Below, piece after piece: positions 14,844 through 23,181 of a stretch of DNA of 37,307 nucleotides. Under the pieces are notes generated by a model, which searched no databases, had not been told where the DNA came from, and saw nothing but the letters and a program-made list of their open reading frames with translations. The translations under genes were made by a program, and so were the position numbers. This DNA comes from Hymenobacter sp. (GTDB lineage: Bacteria; Bacteroidota; Bacteroidia; Cytophagales; Hymenobacteraceae). The stretch spans positions 1 to 37,307 of the forward strand of contig JANXMN010000046.1 of the NCBI GenBank assembly GCA_025354605.1, given 5' to 3'. Every line of letters starts with the position of its first letter. Positions within the stretch are counted from its first letter, which is position 1.

Positions 14844-17006
14844 ATGTCCTCCCCTCGCCTGAAGCTTGGGCTGTATGCCTTTCTGGTAGCAGCCGTTTTT
14901 GTTCTGGCCTCGTACCGCCTGCTCCGCCGGGCCGATTCGGCGGCTCCCACCAAGGACCAGGTGCTGATTGGCACCATGCTCCAGGGCCTGTCGGCTGCCC
15001 ATTACCAGCCCGAAAAGCTTGATGATGCCTTCTCAAAGCGCGTCTTCGACCTATACCTCAAGCATCTTGACTACCGCAAGCAATTCCTGCTGACGGCTGA
15101 CATAGAGCAATTGCGGCAGTATCAGGCCAAAATTGACGACGAAGTAAAAAACGGCACTCACGAGTTTCTCGACTTGAGTACCAAGCTCATGGCCGAGCGC
15201 ACGAAGGAGATGCAGGGCTTATACCGCGATATTCTGGCCAAGCCCTTCGACTTCAGTGCTGACGAGTCATTTCAGACGGATTTCGAGAAAGCCCCCTTCT
15301 CCGCCGACAAGGCTGCTCAGCGCGAGCTGTGGCGCAAGCTGCTGAAGTACGAAACCTTGAGCCGGGTTTCAGAAATGATGGAAGCGCAGGCAAAGGCCAA
15401 GGAAGCCAAGCCCAGCGCCGCCACGGCGGCCCCCGCTGCTGCCAACGCCACCGCCCCCACTGCTGCCGAGCCCACCCGCACGCCCGCCGAGATGGAAGCT
15501 GAAGCCCGTAAGCGCGTCCTGAAATATTACGACGAGCAATTTGCTGAAATGGCCGACGTAGACGCCAACGAGCGCCTCGCCACCTACGCCAACACCATCG
15601 CCAACACCTACGACCCGCACACCGAGTATTTCGCCCCTAAAGCCAAGGAGGATTTCGACTACGAGATGACTGGCCGCTTCGAGGGCATCGGCGCGACACT
15701 TAAGGAGAAGGATGGCCTGATTTATATCGAGGAAATCATGCCTGGCTCGGCTTCGGCCCGCCAGGGCGAGTTGAAGAAGGGCGATGCCATTCTGCGGGTG
15801 GCCCAGGCAGCGGCCGAGCCGGTGAGTATCGAGGGCTGGCATACGGCTAAGGCCGTGACGCTGATTCGGGGTAAAAAAGGTTCAGAAGTGCGCCTGACCG
15901 TGAAAAAGCCCGACGGCAGCACCAAGATTATTCCCATCATCCGCGACGTGGTGATTGTAGATGACAAGTATGCTCAGTCGTCCATCATCACCGACAAGGG
16001 CCAGAAAATCGGCTACCTGCACCTGCCCGGCTTTTACGCCGACTTCAATGACAACGGCGGCCGCAGTTCGGCCGATGACGTGAAAAAGGAACTGGCCAAA
16101 CTGAGCGCTGAAGGCGTGAAAGGCATTGTAATGGACCTGCGCTTCAACGGTGGCGGCTCGCTGAGCGATGCCGTGGCCATGGCCGGCCTGTTTATGCCCA
16201 GCGGCCCTATGGTGCAGGTGCGCGACGGCCAGGGCCACACCCAGGTACTGACCGATAACGACCCGCGCGTACAGTTCGGCGGCCCTCTGGTGATATTGGT
16301 GAACAAATACAGCGCTTCGGCCTCGGAGATTCTAGCGGCCGCCGTGCAGGACTACCACCGCGGCGTGATTATGGGCTCGACCAGCACATACGGCAAGGGA
16401 ACCGTGCAGCGCATCTTCGACCTTGACGAGGCCCTGCCCTCGGAGTTGAACAGCGTGAAGCCGATTGGCTCACTCAAGCTGACTACCCAGAAATTCTACC
16501 GCGTGAACGGGGGCTCGACCCAGTTCAAGGGGGTGGCTTCGGACATTGTGGTACCCGACCTGTATTCTTACCTCGATGAGGGCGAAAAGGAGTCGGACTA
16601 CCCGCTGAAGTGGGATGAAATTCAGGCGGCCCGTTTCCGGCCCTGGGATGCCGCCCCGGCCCTCGACAAGCTGCGCGCCAGCAGCAAGGCCCGCATTGCC
16701 ACCAACTCCAGCTTCAAGGTGATGGAGGAGATGGTGAAAAGCATGCGCAAGCGTAAGGATGACACTGTGGTTTCGCTGAAGTTGAGTGCCTACCGCGCCG
16801 AGCAGCAGGAAGCCAAAGCTATTTCGGACCGCTATGAAGCGGCCCAGAAAACCGCTACGGCCCTGGCCTTCTCGCCCCTGACTGCCGACGTGCGCGCCCT
16901 GAACGGCGACTCGGTGCGGGTGAACCGCGCCGCCCGCTTCACCAAGAGCCTGAAGAAAGACATTACTATCGGTGAAGCTGTCGCCGTGATTCAGGACCAG
17001 TTGTAA
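14844..17006 (+). CDS. prc: Tail-specific (Prc/CtpA-type) S41 peptidase
   Basis: A 720-residue periplasmic, membrane-anchored serine protease that degrades or trims proteins from their C-termini. I place the start at the ATG at 14844 because it puts a transmembrane/signal helix at residues 8-27 (LGLYAFLVAAVFVLASYRLL). The frame upstream crosses the preceding terminator. The N-terminal Prc helical domain is at about 35-250, interrupted by an Ala/Pro/Thr-rich insert at about 185-215. The PDZ domain (about 278-360) opens with RFEGIGATLKEKDGLIYIEE. In the S41 domain the Ser-Lys dyad is inferred as Ser492 (in YSASASE) and Lys518 (in YGKGTVQ), with RFNGGGSLSDAV before it. The C-terminal region matches the DUF3340-type domain of E. 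coli Prc. It is monocistronic, with a strong terminator. Confidence 0.95.
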   Translation: MSSPRLKLGLYAFLVAAVFVLASYRLLRRADSAAPTKDQVLIGTMLQGLSAAHYQPEKLDDAFSKRVFDLYLKHLDYRKQFLLTADIEQLRQYQAKIDDEVKNGTHEFLDLSTKLMAERTKEMQGLYRDILAKPFDFSADESFQTDFEKAPFSADKAAQRELWRKLLKYETLSRVSEMMEAQAKAKEAKPSAATAAPAAANATAPTAAEPTRTPAEMEAEARKRVLKYYDEQFAEMADVDANERLATYANTIANTYDPHTEYFAPKAKEDFDYEMTGRFEGIGATLKEKDGLIYIEEIMPGSASARQGELKKGDAILRVAQAAAEPVSIEGWHTAKAVTLIRGKKGSEVRLTVKKPDGSTKIIPIIRDVVIVDDKYAQSSIITDKGQKIGYLHLPGFYADFNDNGGRSSADDVKKELAKLSAEGVKGIVMDLRFNGGGSLSDAVAMAGLFMPSGPMVQVRDGQGHTQVLTDNDPRVQFGGPLVILVNKYSASASEILAAAVQDYHRGVIMGSTSTYGKGTVQRIFDLDEALPSELNSVKPIGSLKLTTQKFYRVNGGSTQFKGVASDIVVPDLYSYLDEGEKESDYPLKWDEIQAARFRPWDAAPALDKLRASSKARIATNSSFKVMEEMVKSMRKRKDDTVVSLKLSAYRAEQQEAKAISDRYEAAQKTATALAFSPLTADVRALNGDSVRVNRAARFTKSLKKDITIGEAVAVIQDQL

Positions 17007-17077
17007 CTGTTGTTTCAGGCTTGGCCTATCGGCCGCAATTCCAGCCGTTGCGCACCAGCCAAAATAGACCAAATTCG

Positions 17078-17110
17078 AGTCCCCGCTCCAGTCGAGCGGG
17101 GACTTTTTTT
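17078..17110 (+). terminator. Intrinsic terminator of the S41 protease gene
   Basis: A perfect 10-bp stem (AGTCCCCGCT at 17078-17087 with 17095-17104), 7-nt loop and T tract 17104-17110. It is 71 bp past the stop codon. Confidence 0.92.
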
Positions 17111-17285
17111 GCTAATAAAAGAACCATTCAAACCCATTAGCAAATCCACTTAACAAAAAATGTTTTTAAAACCTTGATTACTCAGGCTTAACCAACTGAT
17201 TTTCAATGCTTATTTATTTAGTAATTTCTGACAATATTTTTAGTATTCAGGCAACTAAAAGCAAGTCTTCTGCTGTTTACTTGGC
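17111..17285 (+). promoter_or_regulatory. AT-rich leader of the unrecognised 362-aa protein gene
   Basis: About 175 bp of clearly AT-rich sequence with A and T runs (for example ACAAAAAATGTTTTTAAAA near 17153, TTATTTATTTAG near 17211). It fills the whole gap between the protease terminator and the ATG at 17286. Its composition stands out against the GC-rich window. No exact TAnnTTTG element is present. It may hold the promoter and operator sites, or be a binding region for an AT-preferring protein. Confidence 0.5.
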
Positions 17286-18374
17286 ATGACGACTCAAGAG
17301 GAAACCCGCATTATCCCACTCCATCCGTCGGTTGCTGCAATCGCCGAGGAGCCCACCCAGCAGTTGGCTGATGAAAACTGGCGCAAATCCATTCCGGCGC
17401 AGGTTTTCCTCAACTACTTCTTTGCCATCAACTACCACATCCAGGAAAACGACGACGCGCTGGGCGGCTTGGCCAACCTGCCGTATTTCCGCAGCCACTC
17501 GGCGGAACTGAATGAGGCAGAGGTAGCAGCCGTGACCAAGCTGCTGCACACCAGCTGGAGCACTGAGTACGCGCTGCGTGCCACCGCCGAGCTGGGCGAC
17601 GACAACTTCCTGCGCAACGCCCTGCACTGGACGTTTCCGCAGGCCTACCACGCCATCTGGTCGGGGCTGCAGGCTTTCCTGTACACCACCGGCGTGCGCA
17701 GCAACAACGGCCAGTTGATTCGGCGTGAAGTAGGACGGCTGGTGGTGAAGAACGCCTACCCGCGCCCGGTGTCTTTTTACGCGGCCGGGGCTTACGGCGA
17801 CTTCAGCATTCACCGGCTGCCGCTGGCGGGCTACAAGGCCGGGCTGCACATTGCCAGCAAGGAAATTGATGCCCAGGCCCAGGTAGGCCAATTCCTGCGC
17901 ACCACGCGCAAGATGAAGGCGCAGTGGACCCGTGCCCAGGTGCAGACCAACCCCAACACTGCTATCCGCAGCCAGAAAACCGGCCGCCCGCTCGACAAGT
18001 GGACTTCGGCCCACTGGCAGCAGATTACCTGGCGGCTAGGCTACACCACCATCTTCGACCTACTGGGCCGCCTGCGCATCTCGCAAACCAGCCGCGAAAT
18101 TGAGCGCTACGTGGAGGCCGACATCGACTTCCGTCTGTTTCACACCTCACTGCTCAACATCGTGAGCTACCTCAACGGCGTGCACGAAACCTACGTGGCC
18201 AAGGCCCTGGGCCTGGAGCGCTACCGCCAGCTGGTGGCCGAGCTGCCGGCGCACTTGCAGAGCAGCTTCGTGCAGGACCGTCTGCGCACCCGCGTCGAGC
18301 CAGTGCTGGCCCCTACCCCGCCCAGCGCTCCGGCCCTCAACGCCGAGGCCCCGCAGTACCGCATGGCCGCGTAA
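17286..18374 (+). CDS. Unrecognised 362-aa protein
   Basis: I do not recognise this family. The protein is soluble, with no signal peptide or transmembrane helix. It is rich in aromatic and helical segments: QVFLNYFFAINYHIQEND (residues about 39-56), LLHTSWSTEYALRATAELGD, QAYHAIWSGLQAFLYTTG (about 118-135), RLRISQTSREIERYVEADIDF and LLNIVSYLNGVHETYVAKAL. The C-terminus is a Pro/Ala-rich tail. The paired helices with conserved-looking Tyr, His and Arg (AYHAIWSGLQAFL) recall HEPN-like or ferritin-like helical bundles, but this is only a resemblance. Codon use is like that of its neighbours. It stands alone between two terminators behind an AT-rich leader. Confidence 0.8.
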   Translation: MTTQEETRIIPLHPSVAAIAEEPTQQLADENWRKSIPAQVFLNYFFAINYHIQENDDALGGLANLPYFRSHSAELNEAEVAAVTKLLHTSWSTEYALRATAELGDDNFLRNALHWTFPQAYHAIWSGLQAFLYTTGVRSNNGQLIRREVGRLVVKNAYPRPVSFYAAGAYGDFSIHRLPLAGYKAGLHIASKEIDAQAQVGQFLRTTRKMKAQWTRAQVQTNPNTAIRSQKTGRPLDKWTSAHWQQITWRLGYTTIFDLLGRLRISQTSREIERYVEADIDFRLFHTSLLNIVSYLNGVHETYVAKALGLERYRQLVAELPAHLQSSFVQDRLRTRVEPVLAPTPPSAPALNAEAPQYRMAA

Positions 18375-18419
18375 ACGTGCAGGGCGGATTCTTCGGAATT
18401 ATCGGATTTTGAATAGGGA

Positions 18420-18448
18420 AAGCCGCTCCGGTTTCGGAGCGGCTTTTT
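18420..18448 (+). terminator. Intrinsic terminator of the 362-aa protein gene
   Basis: An 11-bp perfect stem (AAGCCGCTCCG at 18420-18430 with 18435-18445), loop GTTT and T run to 18448, 45 bp after the stop codon. Confidence 0.9.
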
Positions 18449-18455
18449 CGTGCCG

Positions 18456-18463
18456 TACTTTTG
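18456..18463 (+). promoter_or_regulatory. Candidate -7 promoter element (TACTTTTG) of lysS
   Basis: TACTTTTG is an exact match to TAnnTTTG. A TTTC about 20 bp upstream (near 18432) is a passable -33 element and overlaps the loop of the preceding terminator. Transcription from here would give a leader of about 110 nt before the lysS ATG. Confidence 0.5.
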
Positions 18464-18546
18464 CGGTTCATTTAACCCCGGCCCCGCGGCCGGGGCCTGG
18501 CGTACAGGCACTATTGAATTAATCGTCCCCGAAATGCGGGCAATGC

Positions 18547-18564
18547 GATAAATCCGATAAATCC
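18547..18564 (+). repeat. Direct 9-nt repeat in the lysS leader
   Basis: GATAAATCC occurs twice in tandem at 18547 and 18556, and is followed by GCGGTTCAAACCAATC and the ATG at 18581. It resembles, in position, the heptamer arrays in the leaders of two other genes in the window. Confidence 0.65.
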
Positions 18565-18580
18565 GCGGTTCAAACCAATC

Positions 18581-20137
18581 ATGCAACACCTTAGCGAACA
18601 GGAACAGCAGCGCCGCCAGAAACTCGAAGAGCTGGAAAAGCTGGGCATTGAAGCGTACCCCTCGGAGTTGGTAGACGTGACTTTCTACGCCAAGGAAATA
18701 CACGACAATTACCTCCCCGAGCTGAACAACTTCCAGGACGTGACGCTGGCCGGCCGGCTAATGTCGTCGCGCGTGATGGGCAAGGCCTCGTTTGCGGAGC
18801 TGATGGATACCTCGGGCCGCATTCAGCTCTACATCAACCGCGACGAAATCTGCCCCGGTGAGGACAAAACGCTCTACAACGTAGTGTTCAAGAAGCTGCT
18901 TGATTTGGGCGACTTTATCAGCGTGAAGGGCCACGTATTTAAAACCCAGGTGGGCGAAACCTCGGTGCACGTGACCGAGCTGAAGCTGCTGGCCAAGGCG
19001 TTGCGGCCGTTGCCCGTGGTAAAGACCCAGAAAGACGAAGCCACCGGCGAAGTCGTTACTTACGACGCTTTCTCGGACCCCGAACAGCGCTACCGCCAGC
19101 GCTACGTGGACCTGGCCGTGAACCCGAGCGTGCGCGACACCTTCATCAAGCGCACACAGCTGGTCCAGGCCATGCGCAACTACCTCAACGACAAAGGCTA
19201 CCTGGAGGTAGAAACCCCAATTCTGCAGCCGCTGTACGGTGGGGCAGCGGCGCGGCCCTTCACCACGCACCACAACACGCTGGACATGACGCTGTATTTG
19301 CGAATTGCCAACGAGCTGTACCTCAAGCGCCTGATTGTGGGCGGCTTCGATGGCGTGTACGAGTTCAGCAAGGACTTCCGCAACGAGGGCATGTCGCGCT
19401 TCCACAACCCCGAGTTCACCCAGATGGAGCTGTACGTGGCCTACAAGGATTACGCCTGGATGATGGAGCTGGTGGAGGAAATGGTGGAGCGCGTGGCCCT
19501 GGCCCTGCACGGCAAAACCGAGGTGATGGTGGGCAAAAACCTCATCAACTTTCAGCGGCCCTGGCAGCGCTACACTATGTTCGAGGCCATCGAGAAGTAC
19601 ACCGGCAAAGCCATCGGCGAAATGGACGAAGCGGCCCTGCGCGAAACCGCCCACGAGCTGCACGTGAAGCTGGACCCCAGCATGGGCAAGGCCAAAATCA
19701 TCGACGAGATTTTCGGTGAGCACGTCGAGCCCAAGCTCATCCAGCCCACCTTCATCACCGACTATCCGGTGGAGATGTCGCCGCTGGCCAAAAAACACCG
19801 CGACCGGCCCGGTCTGGTCGAGCGCTTCGAGGCCATCTGCAACGGCAAGGAAATCTGCAACGCCTTCTCCGAGCTCAACGACCCCATCGACCAGCGCCAG
19901 CGGTTCGAAGACCAGCTGGAGCTGGGCAAGCGCGGCGACTCGGAGGCCATGGTGCTCGATGAGGACTTCCTGCGTGCGCTGGAATATGGTATGCCGCCCA
20001 CGGCCGGCCTGGGCATCGGCATCGACCGCCTGAGCATGATTATGACCAACTCCAATTCGATTCAGGATGTGCTGTTCTTCCCGCAGATGAAGCCGGAAAA
20101 CGTGCAGCAGCCGAAAGAGGAGAAGGAGACGAAATAA
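18581..20137 (+). CDS. lysS: Lysyl-tRNA synthetase, class II
   Basis: A 518-residue cytoplasmic enzyme that charges tRNA-Lys. The N-terminal OB-fold anticodon domain spans about 60-165 ([20 protein letters not shown]). The class II catalytic core carries motif 1 (region of [20 protein letters not shown]), motif 2 ([20 protein letters not shown], with the ATP-binding Arg) and motif 3 ([16 protein letters not shown]). Length and layout are standard. The ATG at 18581 has no Shine-Dalgarno sequence. A palindromic element and a strong terminator follow it, so it appears monocistronic. Confidence 0.98.
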   Translation: MQHLSEQEQQRRQKLEELEKLGIEAYPSELVDVTFYAKEIHDNYLPELNNFQDVTLAGRLMSSRVMGKASFAELMDTSGRIQLYINRDEICPGEDKTLYNVVFKKLLDLGDFISVKGHVFKTQVGETSVHVTELKLLAKALRPLPVVKTQKDEATGEVVTYDAFSDPEQRYRQRYVDLAVNPSVRDTFIKRTQLVQAMRNYLNDKGYLEVETPILQPLYGGAAARPFTTHHNTLDMTLYLRIANELYLKRLIVGGFDGVYEFSKDFRNEGMSRFHNPEFTQMELYVAYKDYAWMMELVEEMVERVALALHGKTEVMVGKNLINFQRPWQRYTMFEAIEKYTGKAIGEMDEAALRETAHELHVKLDPSMGKAKIIDEIFGEHVEPKLIQPTFITDYPVEMSPLAKKHRDRPGLVERFEAICNGKEICNAFSELNDPIDQRQRFEDQLELGKRGDSEAMVLDEDFLRALEYGMPPTAGLGIGIDRLSMIMTNSNSIQDVLFFPQMKPENVQQPKEEKETK

Positions 20138-20144
20138 ATAATTC

Positions 20145-20245
20145 TAATCGTCTGTCATACTTAGCCTGCGGAGGACCTTTCCGCGACAGAACAAATCGTT
20201 TTGACGTGAGAACGTCCTTCGCAGGCTCAGTATGACAGACGATTA
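20145..20245. repeat. Imperfect long palindrome (interspersed palindromic element, copy 2)
   Basis: Two 31-nt arms (20145-20175 and 20215-20245) match at 29 of 31 positions around a 39-nt centre. The outer sequence TAATCGTCTGTCATACT differs in part from the other copies but keeps the GTCAT...GAGC-like core. It starts 8 bp after the lysS stop codon. Confidence 0.82.
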
Positions 20246-20273
20246 ATTACAGGATGGCGAATGGCCAAAAATC

Positions 20274-20312
20274 GAAAGGCCCCATACGAAAATCGTACGG
20301 GGCCTTTCTTTT
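20274..20312 (+). terminator. Intrinsic terminator downstream of lysS
   Basis: A 16-bp stem with one mismatch (20274-20289 with 20293-20308), 3-nt loop and TTTT at 20309-20312. It lies beyond the palindromic element. The A-rich left flank is short, so it works mainly for the plus strand. Confidence 0.85.
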
Positions 20313-20532
20313 ATAATCTCCCTACCCTTCAAACCGTGGGTTAGTATCTGCAATCTTCGCTGGTACTGGTCAAATTACTGTCGAATGGCACTGCCACTTT
20401 CTTTTAATTCAGCCGACTGGCAAGGTTGCGGATAATAAGTACGGCCTTCTTTCAAGGCGATTATAAGGGCTTTTACGCGGGTAGCGAAAGGAGGGTTGCG
20501 CGGCGGCGAATAAAATTCGGAACGGCTGCAAA

Positions 20533-20895
20533 TCAGGCTTTGGGCTGGTGGCGGGTGTCGTCGCCGAAGCCGTCGTAGTCGGGGTTGTCTTCGTTGTGGG
20601 TGTGGGCAGTCGACACGTTGCGGCCCAGGCCCTGAAGCAGGCGGTCGGCAGCAGCTTTGGCCTCGCTGACAGCCGAGGTGGCAGTGGCAGAAGCCGAGTC
20701 AGGGATGGCACTCTGCATCTTGGCCAGGGCGTCCTGAGCGAGCTTGCTGAGGTCGCCGCCCCATTTGGCCGCCGAGCGGCGCAGGCTGGCGCGGGTGTCG
20801 TCGCCGGTTTCGGGCGCCAGCAGCAGGCCGGCCACGATGCCCGCCGTAGCGCCGGCGATGAGGGAGAAAATGACTTTGCCTTTGTCGTCTTTCAT
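20533..20895 (-). CDS. YtxH domain-containing protein
   Basis: A 120-residue small protein of the YtxH/general-stress family. Its N-terminal hydrophobic, Gly-rich helix (VIFSLIAGATAGIVAGLLLAPETG, residues about 8-31) is followed by DDTRASLRRSAAKWGGDLSK, the classic 'LLAPxxGxxTR' pattern. The rest is a charged, Ala-rich coiled region and a disordered tail (HTHNEDNPDYDGFGDD). These proteins are membrane-associated and often stress-induced; no enzymatic activity is known. It lies downstream of a second YtxH-type gene on the same strand, separated from it by a terminator. Confidence 0.88.
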   Translation of the reverse strand: MKDDKGKVIFSLIAGATAGIVAGLLLAPETGDDTRASLRRSAAKWGGDLSKLAQDALAKMQSAIPDSASATATSAVSEAKAAADRLLQGLGRNVSTAHTHNEDNPDYDGFGDDTRHQPKA

Positions 20896-21042
20896 GGTGC
20901 TGAATAAATGGGGGAATAGGATAAGTGCAGGGGTACCAGCGGCGGCATGTCCTGCTGGGCTAACGGAGAAACCGGATATATGTTAGTGAGGACAGAGGAA
21001 AAAGCCGGCCCGACACGAAATCAAGCGGATAGTACCGGCGAC

Positions 21043-21077
21043 AAAAAAAGGCCCCGCACTTTGCAGCACGGGGCCTT
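21043..21077 (-). terminator. Intrinsic terminator of the YtxH-CsbD gene
   Basis: A 9-bp stem (21048-21056 AAGGCCCCG with 21069-21077) and, on the minus strand, a seven-T tract from the A run at 21043-21049. It lies 22 bp past the stop codon of the minus-strand gene. Confidence 0.85.
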
Positions 21078-21098
21078 AAGGCAATCAGCGGGGGCTGA

Positions 21099-21536
21099 TT
21101 ACATGTCGTTCAGCATTTTGGTTACTTCTGCTTTGCCTTTGCCGAGCTTGTCCTGCAGCTTGCCAACCAGCTCGTCGCCTTTGCCTTCGGCGTAGGTCAG
21201 GTCTTCGTCGGTGAGCTGGGCGTATTGCTGTTTCAGCTTGCCTTTAATTTCGTCCCAGCTGCCTTTCATTTTCAGGCTGACACCGGGCAGGGTAACGCCC
21301 ATGTCTTCGAGCTTACCAGCGTATTCTTTGAATTTGGTTTCGAGGTCGGTGCCCAATTTGGAAGCCTGCTCGCCGAGCTGGCCACTGTATTTGCTGGCAA
21401 CGCCTTTCCAATTTTCGCGGGTGGCCGAACCTTTATCGGGAGCCAGCAGCATGCCAGCAATAATGCCTGCGCCGGCACCGGCGAGAGCAGCTAAAAGGAT
21501 TTTACCGGCGTTGTTGTCTTCTTCGTGGTACGACAT
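21099..21536 (-). CDS. YtxH-CsbD fusion stress protein
   Basis: A 145-residue protein. I start at the ATG at 21536 (MSYHEEDNNAGK); the frame is open further upstream but that part is not protein-like. Residues about 11-35 form the YtxH membrane helix with the LLAPDKG...TREN signature (ALAGAGAGIIAGMLLAPDKG). Residues about 92-145 match the CsbD-like domain: SWDEIKGKLKQQYAQLTDED, then YAEGKGDELVGKLQDKLGKG. CsbD proteins are small sigma-B-type stress proteins of unknown mechanism. Fusion with YtxH suggests a membrane-tethered form. Confidence 0.85.
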   Translation of the reverse strand: MSYHEEDNNAGKILLAALAGAGAGIIAGMLLAPDKGSATRENWKGVASKYSGQLGEQASKLGTDLETKFKEYAGKLEDMGVTLPGVSLKMKGSWDEIKGKLKQQYAQLTDEDLTYAEGKGDELVGKLQDKLGKGKAEVTKMLNDM

Positions 21537-21803
21537 GGCGTAAAAGTATGAAGGGTGATTGGGGTGATTGGTATGGTAGGGCAGCGCGGGCCAGTAGCGA
21601 AAGCGGGGCATTCGGGGTAGCAGGCGCTGGTTCTGGCAGACTATACGCACGGTCCGACGCGAGGTTGAGCTTGGGAACAAAAATTCCTTATGCCAGCGGT
21701 CAGAGCTTCAGCGAGCACATTTTCGATTACCTGGGAGCTGCGGTTTCATTCGCTCCCCCCACCACCCCCTGAGGCAACAGCCCACTGGTTAGCCCGCCCC
21801 CGC

Positions 21804-21811
21804 TAACTTGC
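21804..21811 (+). promoter_or_regulatory. Possible -7 element (TAACTTGC) of the transferase-cupin operon
   Basis: TAACTTGC lies 8 bp before the ATG at 21819. It resembles TAnnTTTG with one T missing, as at 3910. If real, the transcript would be nearly leaderless; the true promoter may lie further upstream. Confidence 0.25.
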
Positions 21812-21818
21812 CGCGCTG

Positions 21819-22757
21819 ATGTCCGCCAAAGCCCGCTACTCTGATTTTTGCCGTACCGCGCCCGACGTGCCGCTGTTTGCCCATCCCTGGTACCTGGATG
21901 CCTGCGCCGAGGGCGGGGACTGGGACGTAGTGCTAGCCGAAAAAAAGGGCCGTGTGGTGGCAGCAATGCCTTTTTTCTACAAGCAGAGGGGGCCGTTTCG
22001 CTACGCTACCATGCCGCTCTTTGTGAAGTGGCTGGGGCCTTACCTACTGCCGGAGCTGCGGGGCCAGCTGCCGCAGGAGCACGAGCTGCTGAAGCAGCTA
22101 TTGGCCCAGCTGCCGCTGCTGGCTGCCTTTAAGCAAAACTTTCATCCGGCCCTGACCAATTGGCTGCCTTTTTACTGGCAGCAATACCAGCAAAGCACGC
22201 TTTATACTTACCAGCTGCACGGCCTGCGCGAGCTGGCGCGGGTGGAGGCAGGGCTGAGCACGGGTATCCGGCGCGATATCCGGCTGGCGCGACCCCGGCT
22301 GCGGGTGGTGCACGACCGGCCGCTGGCCGAACTGTATCGGGTGAACGCGCTGAGCTTTGCGCGGCAGGGGCTGCCGGTGCCTTTTTCGCTGGCACAGCTG
22401 GCCCGACTCGACGCCGCAGTGCAGGCAGCCGGGGCGGGCCAGCGGTTTTTCGCCGTGGACGAGCAGGACCGGGTGCATTCGGTGGCGTACCTGGTGTGGG
22501 ATGCCTCGACGGCTTACTTCTTGCTGGCCGGCGACGACCCGGCCCTGCGGGCCAGCGGCGCGGGCGTGCTGCTGGCCTGGGAAACCATCCGCTACGCCAG
22601 CGAGGTGCGGGGGCTGGACTGCTTCGACTTTCTGGGCAGCATGCTGCCGGGCGTGGAGCGCATGCGCGTCCGCTTCGGGGCAGTGCAAACGCCGTATTTT
22701 TTCGTCTGGAAAAACCACTCCCGGCTGTTCGGGTTGCTGGAGAAGCTGAAGCCCTGA
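21819..22757 (+). CDS. FemAB/GNAT-like acyltransferase
   Basis: A 312-residue soluble protein of the GNAT/FemAB-like group seen next to cell-surface or lipid-modification genes. It opens with the typical YSDFCRTAPDVPLFAHPWYLDAC (residues about 7-29), where a Trp-Tyr-Leu segment follows 'PLF', then a beta-rich core (VVLAEKKGRVVAAMPFF, PLFVKWLGPYLL). The second GNAT lobe carries FFAVDEQDRVHSVAYLVWD, ASTAYFLLAGDDPAL and AWETIRYASEVRGLDCFDFLG. The acyl donor and acceptor cannot be told. It heads a likely operon: the cupin gene begins 43 bp later. Confidence 0.8.
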   Translation: MSAKARYSDFCRTAPDVPLFAHPWYLDACAEGGDWDVVLAEKKGRVVAAMPFFYKQRGPFRYATMPLFVKWLGPYLLPELRGQLPQEHELLKQLLAQLPLLAAFKQNFHPALTNWLPFYWQQYQQSTLYTYQLHGLRELARVEAGLSTGIRRDIRLARPRLRVVHDRPLAELYRVNALSFARQGLPVPFSLAQLARLDAAVQAAGAGQRFFAVDEQDRVHSVAYLVWDASTAYFLLAGDDPALRASGAGVLLAWETIRYASEVRGLDCFDFLGSMLPGVERMRVRFGAVQTPYFFVWKNHSRLFGLLEKLKP

Positions 22758-22800
22758 AACGCTGCTTCCGTATCCTTTACCCTCACTTTTACTCGAACCC

Positions 22801-23181
22801 ATGGCCGACAAGCGCTACGTCCTCAACCCCATTCCCTTTGTTGTTCCGACCACCGACGGCAAGCTCATTGAAGAGCATGTGGGCGGGGCCAGCACCGGCA
22901 CTGCCGCCTACAGCCTGGCCCACATGGTAGCCCCGCCGCACTGGAGCGAGCCCCACCAGACCCCTAGCTTCGACGAGTTTACTATTGTGGTGCGCGGCCG
23001 CAAGCGCTTCGAGATTGACGGCGACGTGGTGGAGCTACAGGCGGGCCAGGCCCTGCTGATTAAGGGCGGCGCGCGGGTGCGCTATTCCAACCCGTTTGAG
23101 CAGGAGTGCGAATATTGGTCGATTTGCGTGCCAGCGTTCAGCCCCGACACGGTGCACCGGGAAGCGGAGGCACAGGCATGA
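22801..23181 (+). CDS. Cupin domain-containing protein
   Basis: A 126-residue single-domain beta-barrel. The cupin core is clear: APPHWSEPHQTPSFDEFTIV (motif 1; His and Glu candidates for metal ligands) and VVELQAGQALLIKGGARVRY (motif 2). The C-terminal strand YWSICVPAFSPDTVHRE closes the barrel. Small cupins of this type may bind a metal and a small metabolite or act as an isomerase or dioxygenase; the substrate is unknown. Its stop codon overlaps the start of the ACT-domain gene by 4 bp (ATGA), which implies translational coupling. Confidence 0.88.
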   Translation: MADKRYVLNPIPFVVPTTDGKLIEEHVGGASTGTAAYSLAHMVAPPHWSEPHQTPSFDEFTIVVRGRKRFEIDGDVVELQAGQALLIKGGARVRYSNPFEQECEYWSICVPAFSPDTVHREAEAQA

